Notes under the pieces: model-generated
The model's database searches: none
Told to the model about the DNA's origin: nothing
What the model saw: only the letters and a program-made list of their open reading frames with translations
Shown: positions 12,536 to 25,710 of the stretch, piece after piece
How the letters are laid out: each line of letters begins with the position of its first letter
Numbering within the stretch: the first letter of the stretch is position 1
Translations under genes and position numbers: made by a program
From: Combretum micranthum
Lineage: Eukaryota > Streptophyta > Magnoliopsida > Myrtales > Combretaceae
NCBI GenBank assembly: GCA_024138025.1
Contig: JAMXBD010002257.1
Location: forward strand, 62,001-126,000
Length of the DNA stretch: 64,000 nt
Reading direction: 5' to 3'

Positions 12536-15500
12536 CTCCCCTAAAATTTGATTTTGGTGCTTCATGGTTTTGATTATGAGCCACTTTTATTTCACTTGCA
12601 TTGGAGATGTTCAAATCTAACTACTTTTAGCAGATCTCTCACTTGTCTTCCAGAATTCTCATCTCTCTATATTTACTTGCAAAAATCTCTTTAGCAAGTT
12701 TATATGGATATACAGTAAAAAAATCTATTATTAGAAGGGGATCCAAATTCAAACTTTGGCATCTTTTTTCCCTTATGCGTCGAATGAAGATCAGATGTTT
12801 GAAACCAGCAAATATGTCACACGTGTGCAGCACTCACGATCTCTCTACAGATAATTGCCAAAATATGTATGTTATAAATCAAAATTCTTGGGTCTTATCA
12901 CGTTTTTTTTTTTAATGGATTAATGATGTCGCTTATTTAACGAAACCGTAATAGCATAACTAGAATATTTAATATATAACTTACTATATTTTAATGGTAA
13001 AATTATTTATTAAACGGCCTCATCAACACGATCATATAAGTTCCTATATAATCAAAAATCTCAAAAGATAGGACATTGGATGAGAAAACTTAGCATATTT
13101 TTTAAGAAATATGCTAAATTCAGTATATGAATTTTGCATAAAAATTTAATTTAGTACTGAACATTAAAGTGGTTGATTTAATACCTAATCAAAATTTTAT
13201 AGGTATTTTTCTTACTAACACCATTTGCTTTGTACTTCCTTAAACTGCATTAAAGTAGTATAAACAAATATGAAAAAATTTAATTGTGTATTAAATAAAC
13301 CACTTTAAAGTACGTATAGTAATTTAAATTTTCATGTAAAATTAAAATTTCAAATTCAATAGTTATCCTATATATTAAATAGTTATTTTCTTATTAGTAT
13401 GTGATTCGTGTCCAAACGCATAAGAGGTTTTTTATTTGCATTGGAAATCCTTTTTTATATGAAACAATAATGCATGAGTCCCTAAACGTTACTATGAGGC
13501 TAAAGTGAAGAGATACAAAGCAAGGAAAACCTTAGCATTCACAGTTTCGAGGGAAAAATATTCAATACGTAGTACACATTAGGTCTTTGTATTCATAATG
13601 TGTAATTATTAATTATACTTTAATACATGAATGACGTAATTGGTAGTTTTAAAGTAACTATCATTTATACTGTGATGTGTTAAAAAATCATTAATAGTTA
13701 CTCAAATATATATATATATATATATATATGGAGATACCACCTAAATAATGAACAATATTCTATCCAAACTTTGGGGTCACCACAAAACAATATTCAATCC
13801 TCACAAGCTCTTAAGACGACGTGTGAAAGGACAAATTTATGATCATCAATTTATTTAACAGCTTGAATTATATCATACCATTGAAATATTGAATATATTA
13901 ATTACTTCATATTTATTTTAATATTTAGATGATGATTAAATGGTTCTATTGGTAAGACCATCAAAGTTTTGATATGCTAATGTATTAATGAGAGAGGGGG
14001 AAAAAAAAACACTGGGGCAACCAACTTATAAATATTAGATATTAGGCAAGTTATGATAGATTTGACTAGATGGTAAATTAAATTGAGATAGTACAGTGTT
14101 TAGTTCAAACTAAAATATATGTAATATATATATTTTTTTCATCCTATTACAATAATACTAATATCCAAAATCAACTAGTAATTGTACTTGACACAATTAA
14201 TTGAATCAAGTATTATAAAACTTAAGTTACTTGAGTAGCCAAAACACAACTAATTAAATCAAGTTATAATACTTAAGTTACTTGAGTAGCCAACCATTCC
14301 ACGGAGTAAATTGTATTTAAATCCATTCCATACTAAATTCAGATTAATTTAGAAAATACATAAAATGGATTACATATTTTATATGATTAGTTTGTTTAAT
14401 CGTCATGCCATAATTAAATTAAATTAAATTAAATTAAGAGTTACGGCTTTTGAATTTTCGTTTTGTACTCGATAGTTGATATTTTAATCTCAACCCGGCT
14501 CACATCTCATTGTCAAATCGAATCAGGGATTAATATTCCCACCTTTTAGGATTGAACTGCATACCATTAAATGGTAGGATTTGCTTCAAGATCCATGCTT
14601 TATCAAACCGAAACTTCCCAATTCAATATAGCCTGTCAGATTGATTTGCTAATTGAATCGACCAGTTTCAGACTCGAGCTTAAAATCTTTTGCTTAAACA
14701 AAAAGTGCTATTTTATACTTACCAAAGCTTGAATTGGTATCAATTAAGTTCATTTGAACTCAAATCATTTAAAAGATCATATGATCTCTTTAATTAAACT
14801 TGTATTAAAGCCAAACTCAACTCAAATTCGATAAAGACCAATATGCAATTGAATCGTACTTGAGCACATATCAAGCCAGAGTTCAGGCTGATTCGTTTAC
14901 ACCCATATTGTCACCAATCTTAATTGTCTCTGCATCCCTTATTAGAGATCCTGTTTTGTTGGTGTACTACTAAAAGGGAATAAGTACTAAAGACAAATAA
15001 TACATTCAGCTAGACCAGACAAATTAAAACATGAGTTATGTCAACCTAAACAAAGCAAAACATGACTGCAAGACACATATTGTACTCATAATACAAAAAC
15101 AGCTAAAAAAACACTAATTATATGTTCATTTCACAATAATAGCAATTCTATTATAATCTTACTCCTTAAAAAGTGTCATTACAGTATTTAGTTACCTGTA
15201 ATAGTAATTTTATAAAGAATCCTTAACTACAAAAACATTACCAACTCATTCACTTTGTAGTAATAGCAATGCTGTTACAGTCTTACTTTTTATAAAGAAT
15301 TATTACGATGTTTAGTTGTAAATAGCAATTTTATAAGAAATCCCTATTATAAAATATATTATATACCCATTCATTACTCAACTTATGAATAGCGATTTAG
15401 TAATGGAATTCATAGTTCCCAAAACGTCCTTTATAAAATCTATTCCTCCTTAATAGTAATACATTATGGTTTATTTTATTCAACAAAATGAACAGGCAGT

Positions 15501-15585
15501 ATGTTTTAACTAAATTCAGATGTGGGTTATTCACTACCATCAATGTTTGAAAGCGAGAGAAGCTTGTGTCTTTCATAGGAGAAGT
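12536..15585. repeat. Non-coding 3-kb segment B1, direct repeat of 19710-22701
   Basis: AT-rich sequence with no convincing ORF. It includes an (AT)n run at 13706-13729, a tandem duplication at about 14183-14290 containing the motif cttaagttacttgagtagcc twice, and an ATTAA pentamer run near 14412-14436. Degenerate ~120-bp tandem units lie at about 15137-15330. The matching segment B2 ends about 195 bases from the mevalonate kinase stop codon, so B was originally that gene's downstream flank. Confidence 0.8.
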
Positions 15586-18500
15586 TAGTTTAGTCATAAT
15601 AGTATTGTCATATATACTAACTTATGACAGAAGCCTATTATTTAGCTTCTATCATAACTTAATATATATAGTGCACAAACGACTAATCCACTAGTGCCGG
15701 CTCAATAGTAAAAATATAAATAGATACAACAATATATGTATATTACACTTCTCATTGATACAAAAAGGGTTACGTAACATTAATGTAATTGTTTTTAATT
15801 ACTAAAATTTTTAGAGTATACATCAAACTAAGTTGCCCAGATTACCTAACTAGCATCATGAATTAAAATAAAAATAGAAAATAGTTCTTTTAACTTTCTT
15901 TTATTCTCACTATTTACACAACTAGGGATCCATAATATTATTAGCAGTTGTTACTTAAGCCCATCAAATTCTTCGAGGAAATCTATAAGGGAATGAGCAA
16001 TCACAGTCCAGCAAGGGGAACAAGGATGAATATGTATTCAAATAAGACAAATATGGTTATCAAACAATTAATTGATGCAGTGCATGTACACCATGATATC
16101 ATACGCTTCCATAAGCAACACTATCAAGTTAATTGGAAATTTCGTTCCTTGAATTTCAATTTATCCATTCTCCACCATTTGTCATGTTATTACATCGTCT
16201 CTTATGTGGTTTTAATTCTATAAATGGTATTAACTTCAACCATCCTAATCTCAGTTCCTACAATAAAACTCAAACTATCAAAAGAATTGGATGCTTTTAT
16301 ACCAAATAGAGTTTATGTAGGTTGGCCATTTACTTGAATCATTCCTATAATAATATTATTAAAATTATTCCAAAGCTTTCAAATTCTATTTTCCATATCA
16401 TCTATACAAATCATCAAATACTTTCTACATATGTGCATCATAAGATCCACATTCAAGCTTGCAAATATAGTTATAGATTACATACCTATGACTAATCCTT
16501 CATCAGTTTCTTTTTCTACATATGTTTCCTCGTTTGACCCATCATTGTAGTATCCCTTTATTAATTCATTGAAATTCCCTATATCCTGTTTTCCAATTAT
16601 AGCAAAGACTTTTGTAGTAGTAGTTGGTGCTTTACATCCTCTAATACCTTGTCTCTTTCAAGGGCAATACCTTTGAAAATGTTCATTTTGTTTGCAATAA
16701 TTACATTTAGCTTCCTTAAGTTTTGGGTAATTTCTTACTACATGCCCTTTCTCACCAAACATGTCAAATTTTCCTTTTAGTTGCTCACACTATCTTGGAA
16801 AGTAGCTAACTCTATGTTTCCAGCTCTTAACCTATCCATTCCTATCATAAAAGTTCTTTCTATAGGTAACCTAAGCTGGATTGCCAGCCAAAATAGCATG
16901 TCTTTTCTTTTTACTAGGGTTGTTAACACTAAGATAAGATGTTTAGAATGTTGGTTTAGACTCCTTTACCAAATTCGTTATGCTTCTTAAGATGCTGCCT
17001 CATGAGATTATATTCTAATTGTCGTGCTTTTTTCACCCCTTCATTATACATTGCCACATCGTAATCCTCTAGTTTGCATTGCATTTTGGGATCAAATCTT
17101 TGAATAAACAAGGTCTTCTCTAGAGATAAATCATCTTTATATCATTCAAGTGTATATTGCAACAATAGATTGAACTCAGTCTTCTATTGTGTCATACTTA
17201 TACTACCCTTCTTTAGAAGAAATAGATCCACCACCATTTTGAGATAAATCTTTGAATAAACAAGGTCTTCTCTAGAGATAAATCATCTTTATATCATTCA
17301 AGTGTATATTGCAACAATAGATTGAACTCAGTCTTCTATTGTGTCATACTTATACTACCCTTCTTTAGAAGAAACAGATCCACCACCATTTTGAGTTGAA
17401 CACTCTAAAGAAAATATTCCCTTTTAAATTCATCTCATTTTGTAATGCAAAATTGCAAAGATACAAACATTATCTACTTGCATTTAGTAAATACATCTCA
17501 TGGGTCTACTAGTATAAGCTTACATAACGAAATAAGAAAAGATCATACATATCAACTATTTAGAAACCCTTTTCATGCATCAAAATATACAACATATAGA
17601 AGATCTTCCTACATCAATTGCAATTCTAATACATCATATATCAACAAAATACTCAAGCGTTTAGAAATATAGATACATACACACACAGATCAACTTACAT
17701 TTAATAATTGCAAAATACATCAAAAGTAAGAAAACAAATAAAAATATCAAAGTAAATAGATATAAAGGTACAAACCCTATCAAAAGTAGGGAGACCCATA
17801 TACATAAAAATTTTTTAGATCTTCAACTCTAAACTAGTCAAAGGTAATCTAAGTCATCACAAACTAATGATCATCTAACTCTATATAACATAAAGTTACC
17901 TTTAGCTCCTTTGGATCTTAATCTACCTATCTTACTTCTAACTCAGTACAACTCTGAATCCTTAAATCTGAACCAATCTGTATAATCATAAGGCTTTTTG
18001 GTATCACTATTACAAAACATCATCATCAATTGCTACATCCTGAACTAGGATAATTTCATTACTATCAATCATTATCACTAGTGAAATCATTGGAAAGGTC
18101 AGGAACTACCTCGGGCTCTCTTACCATCTCTGGCTTAGGTAGGGGAATCGGTATAGGTGGTGTTGGGTGTGGAAAGTGAAGGAACCAATCTATAATTTTA
18201 GGGACACTGGTGAGGAATATGTGAACCCCCATGGGTATTTGATCAATTTGAGGAGCGTATGACCTATCTGGCTCTAACATAGCATGAAAGTATAGTACAT
18301 GAACTAACATGGTAGTAATCCCCACACGATATAAGTAATATTTCTTGTAGGTAGCAATGGCAATATACCTAGTGCACTTAGGTCCTAAATCAGCAGATAT
18401 CATTTATACTCAAATCACTCTAAGAGTAAAGAAATCTACCAAAGTAAGTATCAATAATCCCATTTATTGTCATAAACAAGTCCCAATCAGCTAACTCCAT

Positions 18501-18985
18501 CAACAACTATTGTAGTCTAACCCTATAATTAATTGGAGATTGCTCACTCTGCCACTTGAAATGATGTCATATGTACACTATCATCCTTACGAGCCCGTAT
18601 AAGTAATTTTTTTTTATAAGACAATTTGATTTCAATTATTTTATAAGTCAAGTTATCTTCTCTACCTTTTATATATTTATATTTATTTATATATATTTAT
18701 GTCTAAGTCCTTTATTCCACACAATCCCTAGTGTTAATTTAAATTTATAATCCTTAAAGTAAGGTCTTAAGATCTATGCTCTTATACTAACAGGAATTGA
18801 CACGTCTTGAATTAGTTTAGTCTTAATAGTATTTTTGTATACAATAACTTATGATAGAAGTTAACCACTTATCTTCTATCATAACCTAGTGTATATGGGT
18901 CACAAACAACTAATCCACTCTAAAACAGCATAAGCTTAATAGTAAAATATAAATGGATGCAACAATATATATAAATATTAAATTT
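15586..18985 (-). mobile_element. Decayed LTR retrotransposon (copy 2)
   Basis: Duplicate of 6346-9545, truncated by 15 bases at its left LTR by the duplication joint. LTRs are at about 15586-15757 and about 18795-18985. The longest surviving open stretch is a minus-strand gag-like ORF of 112 codons (18403-18065) with a proline-rich tail. A zinc-knuckle remnant (CNYCKQNEHFQRYC) is at about 16720-16675 and the degraded protease active-site region (F-G-I-K-A-S-N-S-F) at about 16310-16285, both on the minus strand. All are broken by stops or frameshifts. Confidence 0.7.
17094..17395. repeat. 152-bp tandem duplication inside copy-2 retrotransposon
   Basis: A 152-bp unit starting aaatctttgaataaacaagg occurs at 17094-17245 and again at 17246-about 17395, nearly identical. 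The corresponding place in copy 1 (about 7840-7980) has a single unit, so this arose after the large duplication. Confidence 0.9.
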
Positions 18986-19201
18986 CACTTTGATGTAAAT
19001 ATTTGAAGATTTGGTCCCGTAATGCAATGCAAACTAGAGGACTACAATGCAACGACATATAATAAAGTGATTGATAAAGCATGACAACTAGAAAGCAATA
19101 GCATGACATCTAGAAAACAATCGCATGAAGTTGCAACTTGGGAAGTAAAAGGAATTTAGGAAATGAGTTCGCTTTAGATCGCATTCTAAAGATCTTATCT
19201 A

Positions 19202-19560
19202 GTGCTAGCAATACTAGTAAAAGAAGAAACTAACTGTTTGGCTAGCAATCCTGCTCAAGTTACTTGGGGAAGAACGAACTTTTATGACAAAAATGGACAA
19301 GTTAAGTGCTGGAAATATGGAGCTAGCTACTTTCCAAGACAATGTGAGCAACCAAAAGGAAAATGCTACGTGTGTGATGAGAAGGGGTATGTGATATAGA
19401 AGTGCCCAAAACTTTAGGGGGTTAAATGTAATTATTGCAAACAAAATGGACATTTTCCAAATTATTGCCCCTAAAAGAGACAAGGTACTAGTGGATCTAA
19501 TGCACGGACCACTCTTACGAGAGTCTTTGCTGTAACTAAAGAAAAGAATACTGATGATTT
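19202..19560 (+). pseudogene. gag zinc-knuckle remnant, + strand (copy 2)
   Basis: The plus-strand reading CWKYGASYFPRQC, then CYVCDEKGYV and CNYCKQNGHFPNYC, gives successive CCHC-like knuckles of the retrotransposon gag type, interrupted by in-frame stops. It corresponds to the copy-1 remnant at 9780-10080 but is better preserved. Its protease part is missing because the sequence ends at the 19709/19710 deletion joint. Confidence 0.65.
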
Positions 19561-19709
19561 CTATAATGCTCTGGAACTATACCTACTGAAATATTGTCCG
19601 TTTTGACCATACGCCATACAATTTTGTCCTTTGGTGCCAGTGCTTTCCAAGAGATCACCCATTCTATGATTAATCTATCCAATGCACGCCTAACTTTGAA
19701 ATTCCAATG

Positions 19710-22701
19710 CTCCCCTAAAATTTGATTTTGGTGCTTCATGGTTGTGATTATGAGCCACTTTTATTTCACTTGCATTGGAGATGTTCAAATCTAACTGCTT
19801 TTAACAGATCTCTCACTTGTCTTCTAGAATGGCTATCTCATCTCTCTATGTCTACTTGCAAAAATCTCTTTAGCAAGTTTATATGGATATACAGTAAAAA
19901 AAATCTATTATTAGAAGGGGGATCCAAATTCATCAGTCGTCTTTTTCATTTTTTTCTTCTTTTTTCATAATGAACAGGTCTTTCATACTAGACTTTGGCA
20001 TCTTTTTTCCCTTATGCGTTGAATGAAGATAATTGTAAAAATATGTATATTATAAATCAAAATTCTTGGGTCTTCTCACGTCTTTTTTTATAATGGATTA
20101 ATCATGTCGCTTATTTAATGAAACCGTAATAGCATAACTAGAATATTTAATATATCGCTTACTATATTTTAATGATAAAATGATTGATTAAAGGGCCTCA
20201 TCAACAAGATCATATAAGTTCCCATAAAATCAAAGATTCGAAAAGATAGGACATAGGATGAGAAAAAATGCTAAATTCAGTATATGAACTTTGCATAAAA
20301 ATTAAATTTAGTACTGGACATTAAAGTGGTTAATTTAATAACTAATCAAAATTTTATAGGTATTTTTCTTACTAACACCATTTGCTTTGTCTTTCCTTAA
20401 ATTGTATTAAAGTAGCATAAACAAACATGAAATTTTTTAATTGTGTATTACATAAACCACTTTAAAGTACAGATAGTAATTTAAATTTTCATTTAAAATT
20501 AAAATTTCAAATTCAATATTTATCCTTATATTAAATTTATTTTCTTATTTAGTATGTGATTCGTGTCCACACATAAGAGGTTTTTTATTTGCATTGGAAA
20601 TCCTTTTTTATATGAAACAATAATGCATGAGTCCCTAAACGTTACTATGAGGCTAAAGTGAAGAGATACAAAGCAAGGAAAACCTTAGCATTCACGGTTT
20701 CGAGGGAAAAATATTTAATAGGTAGTTCATGATGCGTAATTATTAATTATACTTTAATACATGAATGATAATTGGTAGTTTTTAAAGTAACTATCATTTA
20801 TTATGATGTTAAAAAATCATTAATAGTTACTCAATATATATATATATATATATATGGAGATACCACCTAAATAATGAACAATATTCTATCCAAACTTTGG
20901 GTCACCACAAAACAATATTCAATCCTCAAAACCTCTTAAGACGACGTGTGAAAGGACAAATTTATGATCCATCAATTTATTTAATAACTTGAATTCATAT
21001 ATCATACCATTGAAATATTGAATATATTAATTACTTCATATTTATTTTAATATTTAGATGATGATTAAATGGTTCTATTGGTAAGACCATCAAAGTTTTG
21101 ATATGCTAATGTATTAATGAGAGAGAGGGGAAAAAAACAAGGGCAACCAACTTATAAATATTAGATATTAGGCAAGTTATGATAGATTTGACTAGATGGT
21201 AAATTAATTGAGATAGTATAGTGTTTAGTTCAAACTAAAATATATGTATATATATATATTTTTTTTTTCATCCTATTATAATAATACTAATATCCAAAAT
21301 CAACTAGTAATTGTACTTGACACAATTAATTAATCAAGTATTATAAAACTTAAGTTACTTGAGTAGCCATAACACAACTAATTAAATCAAGTATTATAAT
21401 ACTTAAGTTACTTGAGTAGCCAACCATTCCACGGATTAAATTGTATTTAAATTCCATTCCATACAAAATTCAGATTAATCTAGAAAATACATAAAATGGA
21501 TTACATGTTTTATATGATTAGTTTGTTTAATCGTCATTCCATAATTAAATTAAATTAAGAGTTACGGCTTTTGAATTTTCGTTTTGTACTCGATTGTTGA
21601 TATTTTAATCTCAACCCGGCTCACATCTCATGGTCAAATCGAATCAGGGATTAATATTCCCACCTTTTAGGATTGAACCACATACCATTAAATGGTAGGA
21701 TTTGCTTCAAGATCCATGCTTTATCAAACCGAAACTTCCAAATTCAACATAGCCTGTCAGATTGATTTGCTAATTGAATCAACCGGTTTCAGAATCGAGC
21801 TTAAAATCTTTTGCTTAAACAAAAAGTGCTATTTTGTACTTACCAAAGCTTGAATTGGTATCAATTAAGTTCATTTGAACTCAAATCATTTAAAAGATCA
21901 TATGATCTCTTTAATTAAACTTGTATTAAAGCCAAACTCAACTCAAATTCGATAAAGACCAATATGCAATTGAATCGTACTTGAGCACATATCAAGCCAG
22001 AGTTCAGGCTGATTCGTTTACACCCATATTGTCACCAATCTTAATTGTCTCTGCATCCCTATTAGAGATCCTGTTTTGTTGGTGTACTACTAAAAGGGAA
22101 TAAGTACTAAAGACAAATAATACATTCAGCTAGACCAGACAAATTAAAACATGAGTTATGTCAACCTAAACAAAGCAAAACATGACTGCAAGACACATAT
22201 TGTACTCATAATACAAAAACAGCTAAAAAAACACTAATTATTGTTCATTTCACAATAATAGCAATTCTATTATAATCTTACTCCTTAAAAAGTGTCATTA
22301 CAGTATTTAGTTACTGTAATAGTAATTTTATAAAGAATCCTTAACTACAAAAACATTACCAACTCATTCATTTGTAGTAATAGCAATGCTGTTACAGTCT
22401 TACTTTTTATAAAGAATTATTACGATGTTTAGTTGTAAACAGCAATTTTATAAGAAATCCCTATTATAAAATATATTATACACCCATTCATTACTCAACT
22501 TATGAATAGCGATTTAGTAATGGAATTCATAGTTCCCAAAACGTCTTTATAAAATCTATTCCTCCTTAATAGTAATACATTATGGTTTATTTTATTCAAC
22601 AAAATGAACAGGCAGTATGTTTTAACTAAATTCAGATGTGTGTTATTCACTACCATCAATGTTTGAAAGCGAGAGAAGCTTGTGTCTTTCATAGGAGAAG
22701 T
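19710..22701. repeat. Non-coding 3-kb segment B2, direct repeat of 12536-15585
   Basis: Same content as B1: an (AT)n run at about 20834-20855, a shorter ATTAA run near 21543, and the ~120-bp degenerate tandem units near 22260-22460. No gene was recognised. It forms the immediate downstream flank of mevalonate kinase. Confidence 0.8.
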
Positions 22702-22895
22702 AAATACAACAAAAAGAAACAGCTAGAGCCTCTTGCAGAATGCTAACACTGCTTTTGCTTCCATTCTTTTATTTGCAGTGGGATGCACTCATCGAAATTA
22801 AATTAATTGCCCATGTTCGTGGAGAACTTTATATCTAAGGCAGAAGAATTAGTATACAACAACAGAAACTGGAACCATGCATTGCTGAGCCATGA

Positions 22896-25710
22896 TCAAG
22901 ATGAGGTACCAAAGCGAACCTGAACACCGACACCACCAATTGCCGCAATCAAACACTGAAACCCACAAGTTTCTAGCTCAGCAATTACTTTATCGACGAC
23001 AACACCTGATAAGACTGATAAAAGCCATCAAGGAAAACATTGTAAGACAAATGACCTAAAGAAAAAAGATCTATTATTCTGTATGATCATACAAAAGCAA
23101 TATCTCCAATTAAATAACAGTAGGATGGAAATCTAAAGAAGAATTTGGCAGTCCAAACTGGCTAACAGATAGAATTTCTAGCCTTATCATTTTCCAGTTT
23201 CCATATTCATAGTGAATCCTAGCATTGCTTGAGTTCATACAAAATGTAGTAAACTTGTTTGGCGAATATATCTACAGGAACCAGAATTGCAAGTTCAACT
23301 CCTTTTTAACATTTCCAAGAATAGGCACCAACTTTAGTTAACGAAAGAGCAGGTGTTAGTAATCCAAGTACAGGCAGCTGTATATAAAAATACGCTCTTG
23401 TAAGAATGAAGATTGCTTGCACTTGTTATGATTAAAATGAAACAAGCATGAAGGGAGCACAAGAGATCAAAGATATAAATCAGCAAACATGAAAAGGAAC
23501 AAAATAAAGGATACGTGTTGGGAACAATGTTAAGACACAGCCTCCACCTCCAGCTCCAGTCAGTTTTGAAGTTAATTTGTATTTCAAAGTTGTCCGGAGG
23601 ACTGTCTCTATGGAAGCATGACTGACACCCATGCACTGCAACAAGCCTTGATTCATTTCCATCAACTCCCCAACTTTCTCTTCCTTTGCTGTTATTGATA
23701 CATCATCAGAAGCAGATGACTGAATGATTGTTGACAACTCGTTGCTTATAGAATCAACAGCATTAAACACAGAATGCATTGCATCAGGATGCCTCAATGC
23801 CCTCTCAGAAACACCCGCAACTAATGCCTTTGTGTTCCTACTGACCTTTGTGTTAGTTATAAGCATTTTTAGGGGTGTATTTGACTTGATCCGCGTCATG
23901 TTTCCAGACTTGAACTTTATCATGTTGCCTGCCAAAATTATTGTCAGAAGGTGTTGGTAGTTGCTAAGGAGAATTGACGAAACTTGACACTATACAGACA
24001 ATACAGGAACTTTCCATGACACATGATGTATAAATGAAAAAGTAAGGATGACACTCGCTTACATAGTGTCAACATTGTCTTCAGGAAAGGCATGCGATCG
24101 AGTAAATAACACACAAATTATGCTCGTAAGACATCTTTAACAATTAAGTACAGATAAGGCTATTCCTTGCATCTCTTGGAGTTAGTTAATCAGGAAGCAT
24201 TATCTGATCTGCCCCTATGAAATAGGCGGAACCCATAAATCTGAATCCAAACCGGAGGTTTGATTTTGAGATGGAAAAAGAAACCTGACAGCTATACTTT
24301 TTATGGAGATACCCAATCAATCTTAATATAGAAACCACCAAACAAAGCAGTAGAATATATATAATTCCAAAAAAATAAATAAATAAATAAAAGGAAAAAC
24401 TTATGAGGCTACATACCATATGAGCTCACAGAATTGTCAATGCCCGAAGGCTTTCCATGAATTATTTTCTCGCCTTCAAATGCCCATTTATTAAGCAAGT
24501 CAAGTTCCTTTTCACCAAATGCAACCCATTCGGGATTACTTAAATCCAAGTTAACAGAGTTCGACATCGCAAGCAAAGCAGCAGAAAGTGCAACACAAAA
24601 TGCTGCAGATGATCCCAAACCTGAGCCTAGAGGAAGCTCAGAAGTGACAACCACCGTCGCGGGCTTGAACTGACATATGAAAGGTAAAATCTTCAAAACT
24701 CACTCAGTTTATTCTCATATCAATATGAATATTACCATCATTTCCTCCAAAACCATTTACTCTCTACCATTACCAACATTATTACCAAAAGAAAGGAATT
24801 GGATCAATTAAAAACAGAGGATTATGTTATAACATACCCTTGGATGGAGGAGTACAGCCATAGAAAAGCTGAAATGCCGGAAGCAAGTCCGATTTTAGCC
24901 TCTGGAATGTTTTGTTCCCCAACTAAAGCAGCGATGGATTGGAGAAACTTTGTTGAGCATGTAATTGGAGTTGTGGGGTTGGGACCATCTGGTAGAGCTT
25001 CTTTTATTCTTCCAATTGGCCATGAGAATTCTAGTGACATATCCTTCAGGTGGAGCTTCAGTGCATCTGTATTCTCTGTTTATACAAACCAAAAAAGAAG
25101 AAGAAGAAGAAGAGGAGGAGGAAAAAAAAAAAAAGTCAATATCTCAAAATCAAACGATAAAAGGCAATTTTCATACTCAGCACATCCAGTTTATCATCTA
25201 ACCCTTGAAATTCGATATAATACAGAACAATAACTCTATACAACCAACTAGACACTTCAATCCATTCAAGTTAACTAGGAATAACGCCTGTAACAACAAT
25301 AAATGCAAACTTTAAAGGGTCATTTCCACAGTTCCAGTCCATTGTCTGGCCATTAAAACACGGGCATGACGTACGTAGAATAATTCCCATATAACCAAAG
25401 TGAAGGAAAAAAGTAGTACTATTTTTTATTTTTCTTTTTTCCATTCATAGATATGATCTGACCCAGTTAAACAAAGATAGATTAGCCAAAAGATCACATG
25501 ATTTGCAATAAAAAATGATGAATTCATGAAATAAGGGTTGGGATAAAAGGGTTAGGTAGGGACTAGGAGGAAGGTACCGGAGGGAGAAGGGAAGCGGAGA
25601 GTGACGAAAGTGTAGAGGTCGATGGAGGCAGCGATGGCGGTGGATCCATGGACCACCGCGTGCTCGCCGGAAAGGATGATCTTGCCGGGAGCTCTTGCAG
25701 TCACCTCCAT
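22896..25710 (-). CDS. MVK: Mevalonate kinase
   Basis: Phosphorylates mevalonate with ATP in the cytosolic isoprenoid (mevalonate) pathway; GHMP kinase family. Exons in gene order: 25710-25578, 25075-about 24838, 24669-24417, 23928-23515, 23005-22896. GHMP landmarks are all present: [15 protein letters not shown] near residues 8-22, the ATP-binding [15 protein letters not shown] near 136-150, [10 protein letters not shown] with the catalytic Asp near 203, and [13 protein letters not shown] near 333-345. The start is the first ATG of the family N-terminus ([10 protein letters not shown]). Length is about 382 residues, normal for plant enzymes. Oddity: the good donor GG|GTATGT at the end of exon 2 leaves the frame one base short at exon 3. 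Using a weaker GT four bases later (exon to 24834) keeps the frame and adds a Tyr (383 residues). Otherwise intact. Confidence 0.93.
25091..25134. repeat. Purine-rich microsatellite (GAA/GGA)n in MVK intron 1
   Basis: An AAG-repeat run passes into AGG and then poly-A on the + strand, i.e. a pyrimidine tract on the transcribed strand. It lies about 15 bases upstream of the exon 2 acceptor, so it may act as the polypyrimidine tract of that splice site. Confidence 0.8.

Larger units (their letters stand above)
6361..15585. repeat. Tandem segmental duplication, copy 1 (9.2 kb)
   Basis: Bases 6361-10235 match 15586-19709 and bases 12536-15585 match 19710-22701, all in the same orientation. The block is repeated immediately head-to-tail at 15586. 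The left breakpoint lies 15 bases inside an LTR; the right one lies after gaagt, shared with the end of copy 2. Alignments by eye show scattered substitutions and many small indels, so the event is not very recent. Copy 1 retains the 10236-12535 block that copy 2 lacks. Confidence 0.9.
15586..22701. repeat. Tandem segmental duplication, copy 2 (7.1 kb)
   Basis: Head-to-tail copy of 6361-15585. It starts inside the 3' LTR of the retrotransposon, runs to 19709, skips the 2.3-kb block, and continues with segment B2 to 22701. It differs from copy 1 by that deletion, by an extra 152-bp tandem unit at 17094-17395, and by replaced sequence near 19930-20035. Unique sequence leading to mevalonate kinase resumes at 22702. 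Confidence 0.9.

Noticed and set aside
12815..12830. CACGTG core (G-box) in ACACGTGTG
   Set aside because: It lies far from any gene, in segment B1, and is absent from the matching place in B2, so no regulatory role can be argued.
24799..25233. 144-codon + strand ORF
   Set aside because: It is antisense to mevalonate kinase exon 2 and the flanking microsatellite. The minus-strand frame carries the real protein.
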